The notes: generated by a model not told the origin, from the letters alone. A stretch of 64,000 bases of DNA from Ga0077555 sp963761475 (GCA_963761475.1 CAVXGT010000020.1:62001-126000); one strand, 5' to 3'. Shown: positions 47,913 through 57,184, counted from the first letter of the stretch. Numbers and translations are program-made.

Positions 47913-49121
47913 ATGAACATCCACGTCCCCCCGACCCAGGAAATCGCCATCGGCTTGAGCCGCGAGGTCGATACCGAGATCGCATCCGACATCGAAAAAG
48001 AGTCGGTGTTCGTCTCTCCCCACATCGAGCGTATCCGCATCGAAGCCGACATGAAGACTGCACGCGTACACCTTCGCGCCGGCGCTCCGGTCGACGAGAG
48101 CGTCGACAAATCGCGTCGCTTCCTCGACGTCATGGTACGGCAAGTCTCGGGCTTCGAGATCAAGGTCTTCATCGAGACCAAACGACGTGACACCGCCCCC
48201 TACCAGACCGGCGTCAATCCCGGCCTGATCGAGCGTGGCTGGCTGCACGACTATGGCAAGGGCCAGGTCGCCTACCAGGGCCCCGTGCTGAAGCTCGCAC
48301 GCCTCTTGAACACCAAGGCCGCCGAGCTCTACGCCCAGGCATTTGCCGCCGAAGACGGCCACTTTCCCGCACTCGTCGATGCCGACACCCTGCACAAGTG
48401 TGGCTACTTCGACTCCCATCCCAATGCCGTAACATTTGTCGGCAACATGCTCGAGGACTTCGATGCCATCGAGGAGTTTCGCCGCGCCAATTCATGCTCC
48501 GAAGGTGCTCTGCTCCCGCCCCATCAGCACATCCACGTCGATGGAATGTGTCTGAACCCGGCAGCCTGCTTTCCTTGCTATCCGACACTCACGGGCAAAT
48601 CCTTCGAGCAGGGACGCGCCTACACCTGGCTTGGTCGCGTGTTCCGCTACGAATCTCGCAACATCTCCGGCCTGGATCGCCTCTACGAGTTCAACGTTCG
48701 CGAACTCGTATTCGTCGGCAGCGACGAGTACGTGCGTGATTGCCGGCGCAAGTCTCTTCAGGTTGTCGAATCCCTTGCCACCTACTTCGACCTGGATTGC
48801 CGAATCCAGACCGCTACCGACCCGTTCTTCGCCACCGTCTCAGCCGCCAAGAAGTTCTGGCAGGCCGCCCAGGAGGTCAAGAACGAGATCAAGATCCCGG
48901 TCATCGGCGCCGACGGTGAAACCAAATACATGGCCTGCGGCTCGATCAACCTGCACGGCAACTTCTTCGGTCGTCGCTTCGAGTTCACCGACGCCACCGG
49001 CGAGGCCGCACAGACCGGCTGCGTCGGCCTTGGCATCGAACGCTGGGTACTGGCCGCCTTCACTCAACACGGCTTCGATCCCGCCCGCTGGCCCGAGGCT
49101 GTGCGTCGCGAGATCTTCTGA
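47913..49121 (+). CDS. Amino acid:[carrier protein] ligase (class II aminoacyl-tRNA-synthetase-like)
   Basis: 402 residues. Class II synthetase motif 2 is WLGRVFRYESRNISG (about 239-253) and motif 3 is GCVGLGIERWVLA (369-381). Cysteines and a glutamate placed like the zinc ligands of methanogen-type SerRS are present (likely C222, E264, C370). No tRNA-binding domain is seen. Homologues in Bradyrhizobium and Agrobacterium load glycine or alanine onto the phosphopantetheine of a dedicated carrier protein and do not charge tRNA. The N-terminal 80 residues are longer than in those homologues. The carrier gene follows 44 nt downstream. The amino acid used cannot be read from sequence. Confidence 0.9.
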   Translation: MNIHVPPTQEIAIGLSREVDTEIASDIEKESVFVSPHIERIRIEADMKTARVHLRAGAPVDESVDKSRRFLDVMVRQVSGFEIKVFIETKRRDTAPYQTGVNPGLIERGWLHDYGKGQVAYQGPVLKLARLLNTKAAELYAQAFAAEDGHFPALVDADTLHKCGYFDSHPNAVTFVGNMLEDFDAIEEFRRANSCSEGALLPPHQHIHVDGMCLNPAACFPCYPTLTGKSFEQGRAYTWLGRVFRYESRNISGLDRLYEFNVRELVFVGSDEYVRDCRRKSLQVVESLATYFDLDCRIQTATDPFFATVSAAKKFWQAAQEVKNEIKIPVIGADGETKYMACGSINLHGNFFGRRFEFTDATGEAAQTGCVGLGIERWVLAAFTQHGFDPARWPEAVRREIF

Positions 49122-49165
49122 ACGAAACCTTAACAATCTCGATCAAAACGGAAAGGGCAACTAGC

Positions 49166-49423
49166 ATGAAATTCTATGAAATCGTTGGCAATATCCTCGG
49201 CGTCGAGCCCACCACGCTCAACGAGCAGTCGAATGCGACCAACGTCCCCCAGTGGGATTCTCTGCGTCACATCGAGGTGATCTTCGCCATCGAAAGCGCC
49301 TACCAGGTCCGCTTCACGATGCCCGAAATCGCTTCGCTGCGGAACCTTGGCGACATGCGCGAGCTGCTTGCGACCAAGAATGTGGTGCTCGATGAGGTCA
49401 ATTCGGACCGCCGCGTGGCTTGA
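49166..49423 (+). CDS. Acyl-carrier-like protein, partner of the aminoacyl ligase
   Basis: 85 residues with the four-helix carrier-protein pattern and the phosphopantetheine attachment site S32 in WDSLRHIEVI. The helix after the site (IEVIFAIESAYQVRF) is the usual partner-recognition helix. The position right after the ligase gene identifies it as the probable cognate carrier, equivalent to DltC. Needs a phosphopantetheinyl transferase encoded elsewhere. Confidence 0.9.
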   Translation: MKFYEIVGNILGVEPTTLNEQSNATNVPQWDSLRHIEVIFAIESAYQVRFTMPEIASLRNLGDMRELLATKNVVLDEVNSDRRVA

Positions 49424-49487
49424 TCGCCGTCAGGAGAATTGGGGTGATGGCTGACCATAGAAATCGGCAACCCCGGGGGAGAGTAGA

Positions 49488-49931
49488 ATGAAGGACACGA
49501 CATCAATCTCGATCCTGATCGCGGACGACGACGCCGACGATCGCATGCTGATCGAGGACGCCTTCCGTGAGAGCCGGTTGTCGAACCCATTGCATTTCGT
49601 CGAGAACGGCGAGGAGCTGCTTCAGTTCCTCCGCGGTGAGGCAAAATTCGAGCATCGCAAGAATATCAAGTTGCCACGCCTGATCCTCCTTGATCTCAAC
49701 ATGCCCAAGATGGATGGCCGCACTGCGCTCAAGCACCTCAAGGCCGACCCCGAGTTGCGTCGGATTCCTGTGGTCGTGTTGACGACGTCGAAAACCGAGG
49801 AGGACATCCTTCGCACCTACGACCTAGGCGTCAGCTCCTTCATCACCAAGCCCGTCACGTTTCACGGCCTGGTCGAAGTTGTGCGCGCCCTCAACAGCTA
49901 CTGGATTGAGATCGTCGAGTTGCCCGCCTGA
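49488..49931 (+). CDS. Single-domain response regulator (Rcp1-like)
   Basis: A 147-residue stand-alone receiver: acidic pair DDDADD near the N terminus, phosphoacceptor D69 in LLDLNMPKMDG, TTSKTEEDI and the conserved Lys in SFITKPVTFHG. The Rcp1-like form with the long loop before the phospho-Asp is typical of regulators paired with PAS/phytochrome kinases. It is followed 37 nt later by the hybrid kinase gene. Confidence 0.9.
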   Translation: MKDTTSISILIADDDADDRMLIEDAFRESRLSNPLHFVENGEELLQFLRGEAKFEHRKNIKLPRLILLDLNMPKMDGRTALKHLKADPELRRIPVVVLTTSKTEEDILRTYDLGVSSFITKPVTFHGLVEVVRALNSYWIEIVELPA

Positions 49932-49968
49932 GCGGCGCGTCAACGGGTGATTCTGTGGAGGCTTGATC

Positions 49969-52248
49969 GTGCGGAAGTCTGACAACGCTAAGGATGTTTA
50001 TGTCCTTTTGGTCGAGGACGACCGCGACGACTTCTATCTGACGCAGGATCTCCTCCAGCGCATCGAGCGCGAGCGCTATTGGGTCGTGTGGGCCGGCTCT
50101 TTCGATCGCGCCAAACTGGAGCTGCATGAGCGCCGGTTTGACGTCGTGCTTGTCGATTATCGAATTGGCGAACGGACCGGCCTCGACTTCATTGCCGAGG
50201 TCGGGCCAAGGTATCCACAGACGCCGATGATCCTGCTGACCGGATTGTCTGACCCCGACATCGATTTTGCAGCCGAGAAGGCGGGCGCGGCCGACTATCT
50301 CGTCAAGGATGGGCTTACCGAAGCGCTTCTCGACCGGTCGATCCGATATGCCCGCCAAAGCGCCCAGCGCCGCGCCCTTCTAGATAGCGTTCTCTCGCAC
50401 GCCGGCACCGGCATGATCGGCCTTGATGCCCATGGCCTGCCAATCATCTGGAACAGGAAGGCCCTTGAGGCCTTGAGCCTCGAGAAGATCCCGGCCGCCA
50501 AATTGAGCGCAGCCACGGTCGCCTCTTCCCTGCGCGAGCTCCTCGATGCCGACGGCGGTACGACAGAGTTTTCCCATGAGAACGGTCGCACTTACGAGCT
50601 CAGCCTGAGCCGCATGAAGGACGGCGGCGGCGTCGCCGTTCTGCACGACATCACCATGCGGGCCAACGCCGAGCAGAACCTCCGCCAGGCAGTGGAGCAG
50701 GCCGAGCGGGCCAATCTCGCCAAATCGAGCTTCCTGGCAACGATGAGCCATGAGCTGAGGACGCCGCTGAACGGTATCCTCGGCATGACCCGTGTTCTCG
50801 AAGGAACCCCTCTCGACGACGTCCAGAAGGAAGGGATCGACGTCATAAAGGGATCCGGCACGACACTCCTGAAGATCATCAATGATATTCTTGACCTGTC
50901 CAAGATCGAAGCTGGCCGCATGGAGTTGGAGCGCCTGCCGCTGTCGATCCCCGAGCTCGTCGACGAGGTCGTTCGCCTGTTGAGCCCCAACGCTCAGGAA
51001 AAGGGGATCGAACTCGCCGCATTCGTTGACCCGACATCAACCTCGAGCTTCGTTGGTGATCCACTGCGCCTGAAGCAGGTGCTCACCAACCTCGTCGGCA
51101 ACGCCATCAAGTTCACCAGCACAGGCTCCGTCACGGTCGTCGTCGACCAGACTAGCGACGAGTCGTCATCTGCCAAGCCCAGCTTGCGCTTCAGCATCAT
51201 CGATACCGGCATCGGCATCCCCGAGGACAAGCTCAAGGGCTTGTTCGTCAAGTTCTCCCAGGTCGACGCCTCGACCACGCGCGAATTTGGTGGCACTGGC
51301 CTCGGCCTCGCACTTTGCAAGGAGCTCGTCGGCCTGATGGGCGGCGAGATCACGTGCGTGTCGCTTCCCAGCCACGGCAGCACCTTCAGCTTCAAGCTCC
51401 CGCTCGATGCGGAAAATTCGGCCGTCGTCCAGGCCCGCCGCGCCGCCGTGCAAAGGTTCGGTGCCCGGCTCCTGCTGGCCGGCGCCACCGACGGCATTGC
51501 CGGCATCCTCGGCTGCTATGCCCAGGCCATCTCCGCCGATGTCGTCTGCTGCAATGACGTCCACTCGGTCCGCAACGCCCTCGTCGACGCACCTTATGAT
51601 CTCGTCATCGTCGACGGCCGCAACGGATCCAGCGGCGCACGGGAAACACTTTCGCTCCTGCGCCAGACCGCCGGATCAGCGCATCGGATCTTCGTCTTGG
51701 AGGGAACTCCAGGCCAAGGCCAGAGCATCGATGCTACCGAGAACGAGATCCTGGCGAGGCCATTCGTACGCGGCACCTTCGACAAGATCTTGAAGCGCCT
51801 CCAGGATGAAAGCTCCTCGAGTGGCGCCCAGCCCAAGGCCGATTCCGCAAAGTCGGACAGCCGGCGCCTGCGCATCCTGATGGCCGAGGATAACCTCGCC
51901 AATCAACGCGTGGCGACCGCGCTGCTCAAGTCTGCCGGCTTTTCCGTCGATATCGTCGGCAACGGTCGCCTGGCGGTCGAGCGTGCGACCGTCAGCTCCT
52001 TCGACATCGTCCTGATGGACGTGCAGATGCCGCTGCTCGATGGTCTCTCCGCCACGCGCCAGATCCGAAAGCTCCCCAACATGCTGTCGACCCCGATCGT
52101 CGGCCTGACTGCTGGCGCCCTCGAGGACGATCGTCAAAAATGCCTCGAGGCAGGCATGAATGACTACCTTTCGAAACCTGTGGATTGGGACAAGCTTCTC
52201 GACCTTCTCAACTCGATCGAGCGCGAGCTCTATGGTGCCGCGGCCTGA
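49969..52248 (+). CDS. Hybrid sensor histidine kinase/response regulator
   Basis: Domain order: receiver (VLLVEDDRDDFYLTQ, VVLVDYRIGERTGLD), PAS (GTGMIGLDAHGLPIIWN), HisKA (FLATMSHELRTPLNGILGM), HATPase (NLVGNAIKFTSTGS, DTGIGIPEDKL, GTGLGLALCKELV), a degenerate receiver, and a C-terminal receiver (MAEDNLANQRVA, VLMDVQMPLLDG). No membrane helix. I prefer GTG 49969 because GGAGG lies 7 nt upstream; a TTG two codons earlier is too close to it. About 759 residues. Likely one relay with the preceding regulator. Confidence 0.9.
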   Translation: MRKSDNAKDVYVLLVEDDRDDFYLTQDLLQRIERERYWVVWAGSFDRAKLELHERRFDVVLVDYRIGERTGLDFIAEVGPRYPQTPMILLTGLSDPDIDFAAEKAGAADYLVKDGLTEALLDRSIRYARQSAQRRALLDSVLSHAGTGMIGLDAHGLPIIWNRKALEALSLEKIPAAKLSAATVASSLRELLDADGGTTEFSHENGRTYELSLSRMKDGGGVAVLHDITMRANAEQNLRQAVEQAERANLAKSSFLATMSHELRTPLNGILGMTRVLEGTPLDDVQKEGIDVIKGSGTTLLKIINDILDLSKIEAGRMELERLPLSIPELVDEVVRLLSPNAQEKGIELAAFVDPTSTSSFVGDPLRLKQVLTNLVGNAIKFTSTGSVTVVVDQTSDESSSAKPSLRFSIIDTGIGIPEDKLKGLFVKFSQVDASTTREFGGTGLGLALCKELVGLMGGEITCVSLPSHGSTFSFKLPLDAENSAVVQARRAAVQRFGARLLLAGATDGIAGILGCYAQAISADVVCCNDVHSVRNALVDAPYDLVIVDGRNGSSGARETLSLLRQTAGSAHRIFVLEGTPGQGQSIDATENEILARPFVRGTFDKILKRLQDESSSSGAQPKADSAKSDSRRLRILMAEDNLANQRVATALLKSAGFSVDIVGNGRLAVERATVSSFDIVLMDVQMPLLDGLSATRQIRKLPNMLSTPIVGLTAGALEDDRQKCLEAGMNDYLSKPVDWDKLLDLLNSIERELYGAAA

Positions 52249-52281
52249 TCCGCACCCATCCCCAGCCTGAACCCCGCATGC

Positions 52282-52311
52282 AAAAAGGGGCCGTCGATAC
52301 CGGCCCCTTTT
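52282..52311 (+). terminator. Rho-independent terminator after the hybrid kinase gene
   Basis: Perfect stem AAAAGGGGCCG / CGGCCCCTTTT with a 7-nt loop, 34 nt after the stop codon; it may also serve the convergent hydrolase gene. Confidence 0.8.
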
Positions 52312-52396
52312 CTGCAATTCCGGTTGAATGTGCTCAGGCTTTGCGCAAACTCACGTTTGCAACGGCTCAGTTGCAAGTCCGCGAACGGCGAACCCT

Positions 52397-53533
52397 CTAG
52401 CGTCTGGAGTTCGTATAGCGCGAGGACCGCGCACTCCGCCGCACGGCCTTGCGATTTGAGCTGACCGAGGGCTTAGCGACTGGAGCGTCGGCCACCGCGC
52501 CATGCGCCATCAGGCCTTTGCTCGCCATCCACGCCTGCACCTTGGCTGCAATCAGATCAGAATTCGTATCCATCATCGGCATGTGCGTGTTGCCTTTGAT
52601 TCCGAGCGCCGGCAGATCCATCCACGTCGACGACACACCTTTCGAGACCATGGCATCATGGTACGGGCGCACACCCTTGACGTGATCGATCCAAGTCGGA
52701 TTGGTATCGATGAAATCCCCCCAGACCCAAAGGTGTGGCGTGTCCTTCAGTCGGCTAACTTCCGGATGATCGGGCGTCGGCGCAAACGCAGGCTCCACCG
52801 CCACCAGCGCTTTCACCTTGTCAGGAAATGTCAGTGCGGCGCGGAATGCGAACAATCCGGCCTGGCCGTGCGCCATGATCACGCACGGACAAACCCGCTG
52901 TACCAGTTGGTTGTAGGCTGCCTGCGTCGCATCCCCGGTCACCGCCCAGCGGGCCGCCATCTGCATCTGCACGGTATCGAAGGCGTCGATCGGGAATTTC
53001 ACGCCCGGATTGGCCGTCCGCTCAACCGGGTTCGTTCGATATCCCCCCGGAGGTCCGATCCGGAAGATCTCCCAACCGTCGCGCTTGTCGCGAAAGATCG
53101 CATCGCTCTTGTAGATTTCGGGGCGTGAATGCGTTGCCCGCCCCCGCTCAACAGCATCCGAGACGTAGACCGAATGCCCGCTCTTGAGAAAGAACTGCAT
53201 CCAGCCGGGGTTCCCGTCCGGCTTGGTTTCCCAGGACGCACCGGTGATACCGCCCGTGTGCCACATCAGCAGCGGATAGCGCGCTGCCGGCCGCGACAGG
53301 CGGACGAACTGGGCATACATCTGGCCGGTATGGTAGTCGCCGTTCGGATTGATCTTGATCGGCGCGCCACCCGGGACATTGATCTCCTGCTCAGCCAGCC
53401 CCGACAGTGTAACCGGATGCCCGCCAACATAGAGCGAGCCGATTTCCGCGACATCGTAGGCTTGCGCCAGGGACATTGGCGCCACAAGAGCAGCAGCCGC
53501 AATGAGGGGCTTGAGAATCCGGGCGCAATGCAT
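52397..53533 (-). CDS. Secreted alpha/beta-hydrolase-fold protein with atypical nucleophile site
   Basis: A signal peptide (IAAAALVAPMSLAQA) precedes a 350-residue alpha/beta-hydrolase domain: PLLMWHTGGITGASWE (oxyanion-hole region), a nucleophile elbow that reads VIMAHGQAGLFAF, and a late HMPMMD with a candidate catalytic His. Relatives have H-S-Q-G-G at the elbow; here the Ser position is Gly. Either the enzyme is inactive, a base error hides the Ser, or another residue serves. C terminus is basic and low-complexity. Confidence 0.75.
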   Translation of the reverse strand: MHCARILKPLIAAAALVAPMSLAQAYDVAEIGSLYVGGHPVTLSGLAEQEINVPGGAPIKINPNGDYHTGQMYAQFVRLSRPAARYPLLMWHTGGITGASWETKPDGNPGWMQFFLKSGHSVYVSDAVERGRATHSRPEIYKSDAIFRDKRDGWEIFRIGPPGGYRTNPVERTANPGVKFPIDAFDTVQMQMAARWAVTGDATQAAYNQLVQRVCPCVIMAHGQAGLFAFRAALTFPDKVKALVAVEPAFAPTPDHPEVSRLKDTPHLWVWGDFIDTNPTWIDHVKGVRPYHDAMVSKGVSSTWMDLPALGIKGNTHMPMMDTNSDLIAAKVQAWMASKGLMAHGAVADAPVAKPSVSSNRKAVRRSARSSRYTNSRR

Positions 53534-53642
53534 CGATCCGTCCTTGCTAAGGTGACGCCTTATTGGGCAATCGATAATTAACCGTGTGGGGGTAACCAAA
53601 TCCTTAATTGGCCGAGACCTGTTGTTCGAATATGGCCCGTGC

Positions 53643-55232
53643 TCAACCCGCAGGCGTGAAATGACCTGCCATTTTCTTGGCCCCACCCCGCACACCGCGT
53701 CCGATCGCCGCCAGTCCGCGCCGGATGCCGGCCTGCCCGAGAACACCAAACGCCAGCAGAAGGGGAACGAACCAGATCGATGCCCCAAGCAAGGCCAGCA
53801 CGGCGCCGACGGCCCACAGGATGGCCAGCAGGTGCTCCATCAACCCGATCACCTTGGACTGCGCGTGCCGCCTGAGCATGCCGCGCCGATTGCCGGGCAT
53901 CGGATGCCAGAGATTGAGAAGTGCCGTGGAGACGCTCGCCCCGATCGAGAAGACCAGCGCCACGAAGGCAGACCTTGGCGACGCCAGGTACAGCCCTGAC
54001 AGAGGCACGCTGGCAATAGCCAGTAGCGGCAGTGCGATTGCAGACAACTTGGCCGCATCGACGGTCGCTGGCCGCACCGGCGCCGTTGCAATGAGTTCCG
54101 GCGCGTCCTCGCCTGACACGGCAAGCCACGCCAGTGATGCCGCCACCTGCGCCGCAATCACGATGATGGCTGGCGTCAACGCCAGCGCCGTCGGCATCGA
54201 GCCCGATTTTACCAGCACCAGTGCAAGCGGTATCGTGTAGACGATTTGCAATCCGAGTTGCGCAAAGAGGCTGGGATCGCGCAGCAGCAGCCGCCACTCT
54301 TTGCGCTGCAGCGAGCGCGCCGCGCCGGAGCGGAACGGCTTGACCCTGCGGGGACCCGTCCGCCTCTCGGCCGAAGGCGAACCAGCCGCCTCCAGGCAAG
54401 CCATCGCGAACTTGTCGCCGAGCGTCCAGATGGCAGCCCCGAGCAATCCGATCGCAACGATCGCCATCGTCATCATCGCAAGCGGTTCAGCCAGCAGGGC
54501 TTCAACAGGCAGCCAAACGATCTGGCTCAATAGACTTCCTGAACCTGTCTCTTCCGGCGACAACGCCCTGGTCAGCCCATCACGCATGCTTTCCGGCAAC
54601 AGGGCAACCAACTGCACCCCAAGCACGAACGAGCCGCCGATCAGTGCGCCGCCAAGGTGCGCATAGGTCCGCGCCCTACGCGGCCCGAAGGAATAGAAGA
54701 GCGCAATCGTCGTCAGCAACGCCAGTGCAGTCGCTGCCAAGGCCAGGCTCGCGAGCGTGGGATAGAACGCCAGCCAGTGCGCGCCATAGCGCCAGGCCCC
54801 GACATTCGCCACTGGCAGAGCCAGCATGGCGACCGAGCCAAGTGACGACAGCGAGATCGCCATAGCCTTGGCGCCCAGGACTTTCCGCGGTGACAACGGC
54901 GAGCCGAGAAGCAGATCGAGGTCGCCCCGGTCATAGAGAGTCCGCGTCGCCTGGAACAGCCCTTGCGCCGCCATCCAGCTGGCAACACAGATCAGGAAGG
55001 CGCCAAGTCCCACGCGCACCTCAGGAGTGGTCTCCTCTCCAGCGAGATAGCCCGCCAGATGCGGAATGACCGGCCACGCCAACGCATGCAGCAACAACGC
55101 GCCGACGCAGACTACACCGATGGCAGCCCCCGTCGAGGCGCCACCGAACATGCCGACGAACCGTCGCCAGTTCAAGCGCAGGTCATGGACGACCAGCCAC
55201 GCAAATGAGCCCCGCCGCGCAATCCGTGTCAT
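53643..55232 (-). CDS. ABC exporter permease subunit
   Basis: 529 residues with about twelve hydrophobic helices grouped in two halves and no ATPase motifs. It overlaps the ATP-binding gene by 4 nt, so the two form one transporter. Layout resembles large ABC-2-type permeases of the YhaQ/EcsB-like sort. Substrate unknown. Confidence 0.8.
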   Translation of the reverse strand: MTRIARRGSFAWLVVHDLRLNWRRFVGMFGGASTGAAIGVVCVGALLLHALAWPVIPHLAGYLAGEETTPEVRVGLGAFLICVASWMAAQGLFQATRTLYDRGDLDLLLGSPLSPRKVLGAKAMAISLSSLGSVAMLALPVANVGAWRYGAHWLAFYPTLASLALAATALALLTTIALFYSFGPRRARTYAHLGGALIGGSFVLGVQLVALLPESMRDGLTRALSPEETGSGSLLSQIVWLPVEALLAEPLAMMTMAIVAIGLLGAAIWTLGDKFAMACLEAAGSPSAERRTGPRRVKPFRSGAARSLQRKEWRLLLRDPSLFAQLGLQIVYTIPLALVLVKSGSMPTALALTPAIIVIAAQVAASLAWLAVSGEDAPELIATAPVRPATVDAAKLSAIALPLLAIASVPLSGLYLASPRSAFVALVFSIGASVSTALLNLWHPMPGNRRGMLRRHAQSKVIGLMEHLLAILWAVGAVLALLGASIWFVPLLLAFGVLGQAGIRRGLAAIGRGVRGGAKKMAGHFTPAG

Positions 55233-56041
55233 GCCGCCGCCACGTCCGGCCGCGTCAGTGAGAGGAATACGTCTTCCAAGGTCGAGTGATCACGGCCGGC
55301 TGCGGTTTTCAGTTGCGAGAATGTGCCCTCGGCAATGAGCCTGCCGCCATCGACGATCCCGATCCGCCCCGCAAGCCGCTCCGCCACCTCCAGGATATGC
55401 GTCGTCAGCACGATCGTCGCGCCCGCCTTGACCCGCGCCATCAGCAGGTCCTTGACTTGGCGCGCGATGCCAGCGTCGATGCCGGTGAGCGGCTCGTCCA
55501 GCATGATCAGCCGAGGATCGTGAATGAGCGCCCCGGCAAGCGCCACCTTCTGCTTCATGCCGCGCGAAAACCCTTCGCAGCGAGAATGCGCATGTGGCCC
55601 GAGATCCAGGACCTCGATCAACTCCTCCGCCCGACGCTCCGCAACTCGCGCATCGACGTCCCAAAGCCCGGCGATGAACTCGAGGTACTCGAGCGGCGTC
55701 AACTTGTCATAAAGCATTGGCTCGTCAGGCAGCCACGCCGTCACGCGGCGCGCGCCAATCGGGTCAGCCAGCGCGTCGATGCCAAAAATTGAAATGGCGC
55801 CGTGATCGGGCTTCAGTAGCCCCGCCACCATGCGCAAGGTTGTCGTCTTGCCGGCGCCGTTGGGCCCAAGCAGGGCGTAGAACTCTCCCGGCCTCAGCGC
55901 CAGGTCGATCCCCGCGACAGCCTGCTTGCCACCAAACGACTTCACAACATGGCTGAGCTTGAGCCCGAGAACCTCCGTCAAGGTCGACACAGGACCCGCG
56001 TCCGCACTGCCATCGTCATTCATCATCGCCACTGCACTCAC
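55229..56041 (-). CDS. ABC transporter ATP-binding protein
   Basis: Walker A LLGPNGAGKTTT, signature FSRGMKQKVALAGALIHDP, Walker B LIMLDEPLTGID, and a switch His in TTHILEVAE. The FSRGMKQK signature is usual for CcmA/EcsA-like exporters. About 270 residues; an ATG at 56023 is an alternative start. First gene of the pair with the permease. Confidence 0.92.
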   Translation of the reverse strand: MSAVAMMNDDGSADAGPVSTLTEVLGLKLSHVVKSFGGKQAVAGIDLALRPGEFYALLGPNGAGKTTTLRMVAGLLKPDHGAISIFGIDALADPIGARRVTAWLPDEPMLYDKLTPLEYLEFIAGLWDVDARVAERRAEELIEVLDLGPHAHSRCEGFSRGMKQKVALAGALIHDPRLIMLDEPLTGIDAGIARQVKDLLMARVKAGATIVLTTHILEVAERLAGRIGIVDGGRLIAEGTFSQLKTAAGRDHSTLEDVFLSLTRPDVAAA

Positions 56042-56197
56042 GCTGGAAGGAAAACACTGCTCCAGCCTCGATAGTTATCCTGCGTCACTTGCCAGCGCGT
56101 TAAATTGAACATCGTAAATATAGGTGGATAGCCAGCAGCCGCAACTGGCGGAGCGCGCTCACATAGCCGGAGCGTTCGAGTTGCGCATGCCCGATAT

Positions 56198-57184
56198 TTA
56201 TTTCTTGTCGCCGGCCACGGGCGCACTCGCCTCCTTGCCAAATCCCAGGACCGCCATATCCGGCGACGAGCTGTTGTGCCGCGACACCCCGGTCCTCCCG
56301 GCCCACAAATGCGTAACCCGGCTCCCCTTGAAGCTCAGTACCGGCTCTTCCCGCCAACCCTTGGCCTCAGGTTCCCGCACACCGACCCGCGCCACATCGT
56401 TATTGAACTCTGTAACGTACATCGATCGCAACGCCGCGAATGGAACCCCGGCGATCGGCTTGTCGAAGCCCACATCCAGTGCGTGCCGGTTCTGGTCGAC
56501 GGTCGTCATGGTCAGGCTAGCCCTACCCCCGCGCACGAAATCCAGCGAGAACGTCCGTGTCTTCGGATCGAAAGCGATTTCCTTCAGCTTCACCAGCGGC
56601 CTTCCATCCACCTCGACAGGCCCGACCAGGAATGACGTCCCGAACGCCGTCGGCGCCCGCCCTTCTGGCGCCAGTGGCCGCGCCCGCCAGTACCCGTCCT
56701 GCGGATACATCACCAGCACCTCTTCCCCGCCCATCGGCCGGATCATCCAGACCTGGATCAGGTGCAGTCCGCTCTCGACCCTGTCGCCGATGCGCACCGT
56801 GGCCGTGGCCGGTCGCCAGTACGTAGGCATGGTCCAGCCCACCACCCACAACGCCGGCTCCTCGTAGAGCGTACGCCGGGTTGGCGCTTTTACATCGCTC
56901 ACATGCACCGGATCTCCCGACATGTCGCACGCCGTCCAATCCGGCTCGAAACTGTCGCGTTGCAGCATCCCGATATAGGCGGGATGCGCGGCCTCGATCC
57001 GGAAGCGGCGAACCTCCGGCGAGGAAAAGCTGAGCGTGACGTTGTCCTTCTCAGCGCACAAGACCGGCTCAGACCCATTCGCCACATCGACGGCCAGCGG
57101 CGCCGGACCACTTGCACCGGCCGAGGGAGCCGCCGCCGCCAGCAGCAATTGGCCCAACGCAACAGCGATTGAAAGGCGATACAT
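56198..57184 (-). CDS. Exported protein of unknown function (328 aa)
   Basis: A clear signal peptide (RLSIAVALGQLLLAAAAPSAGA) and a mature beta-rich domain with repeated Trp, Pro and Gly motifs (LWVVGWTMPTYWRP, QDGYWRARPLAP). Start ATG 57184. I do not recognise the family; the protein is probably periplasmic. It lies between the ABC exporter and ubiG on the same strand. Confidence 0.75.
   Translation of the reverse strand: MYRLSIAVALGQLLLAAAAPSAGASGPAPLAVDVANGSEPVLCAEKDNVTLSFSSPEVRRFRIEAAHPAYIGMLQRDSFEPDWTACDMSGDPVHVSDVKAPTRRTLYEEPALWVVGWTMPTYWRPATATVRIGDRVESGLHLIQVWMIRPMGGEEVLVMYPQDGYWRARPLAPEGRAPTAFGTSFLVGPVEVDGRPLVKLKEIAFDPKTRTFSLDFVRGGRASLTMTTVDQNRHALDVGFDKPIAGVPFAALRSMYVTEFNNDVARVGVREPEAKGWREEPVLSFKGSRVTHLWAGRTGVSRHNSSSPDMAVLGFGKEASAPVAGDKK

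Noticed and set aside
47913..49121. Canonical seryl-tRNA synthetase
   Set aside because: No N-terminal tRNA-binding coiled coil, SerRS-like zinc ligands of the methanogen type, and a carrier-protein gene directly downstream.
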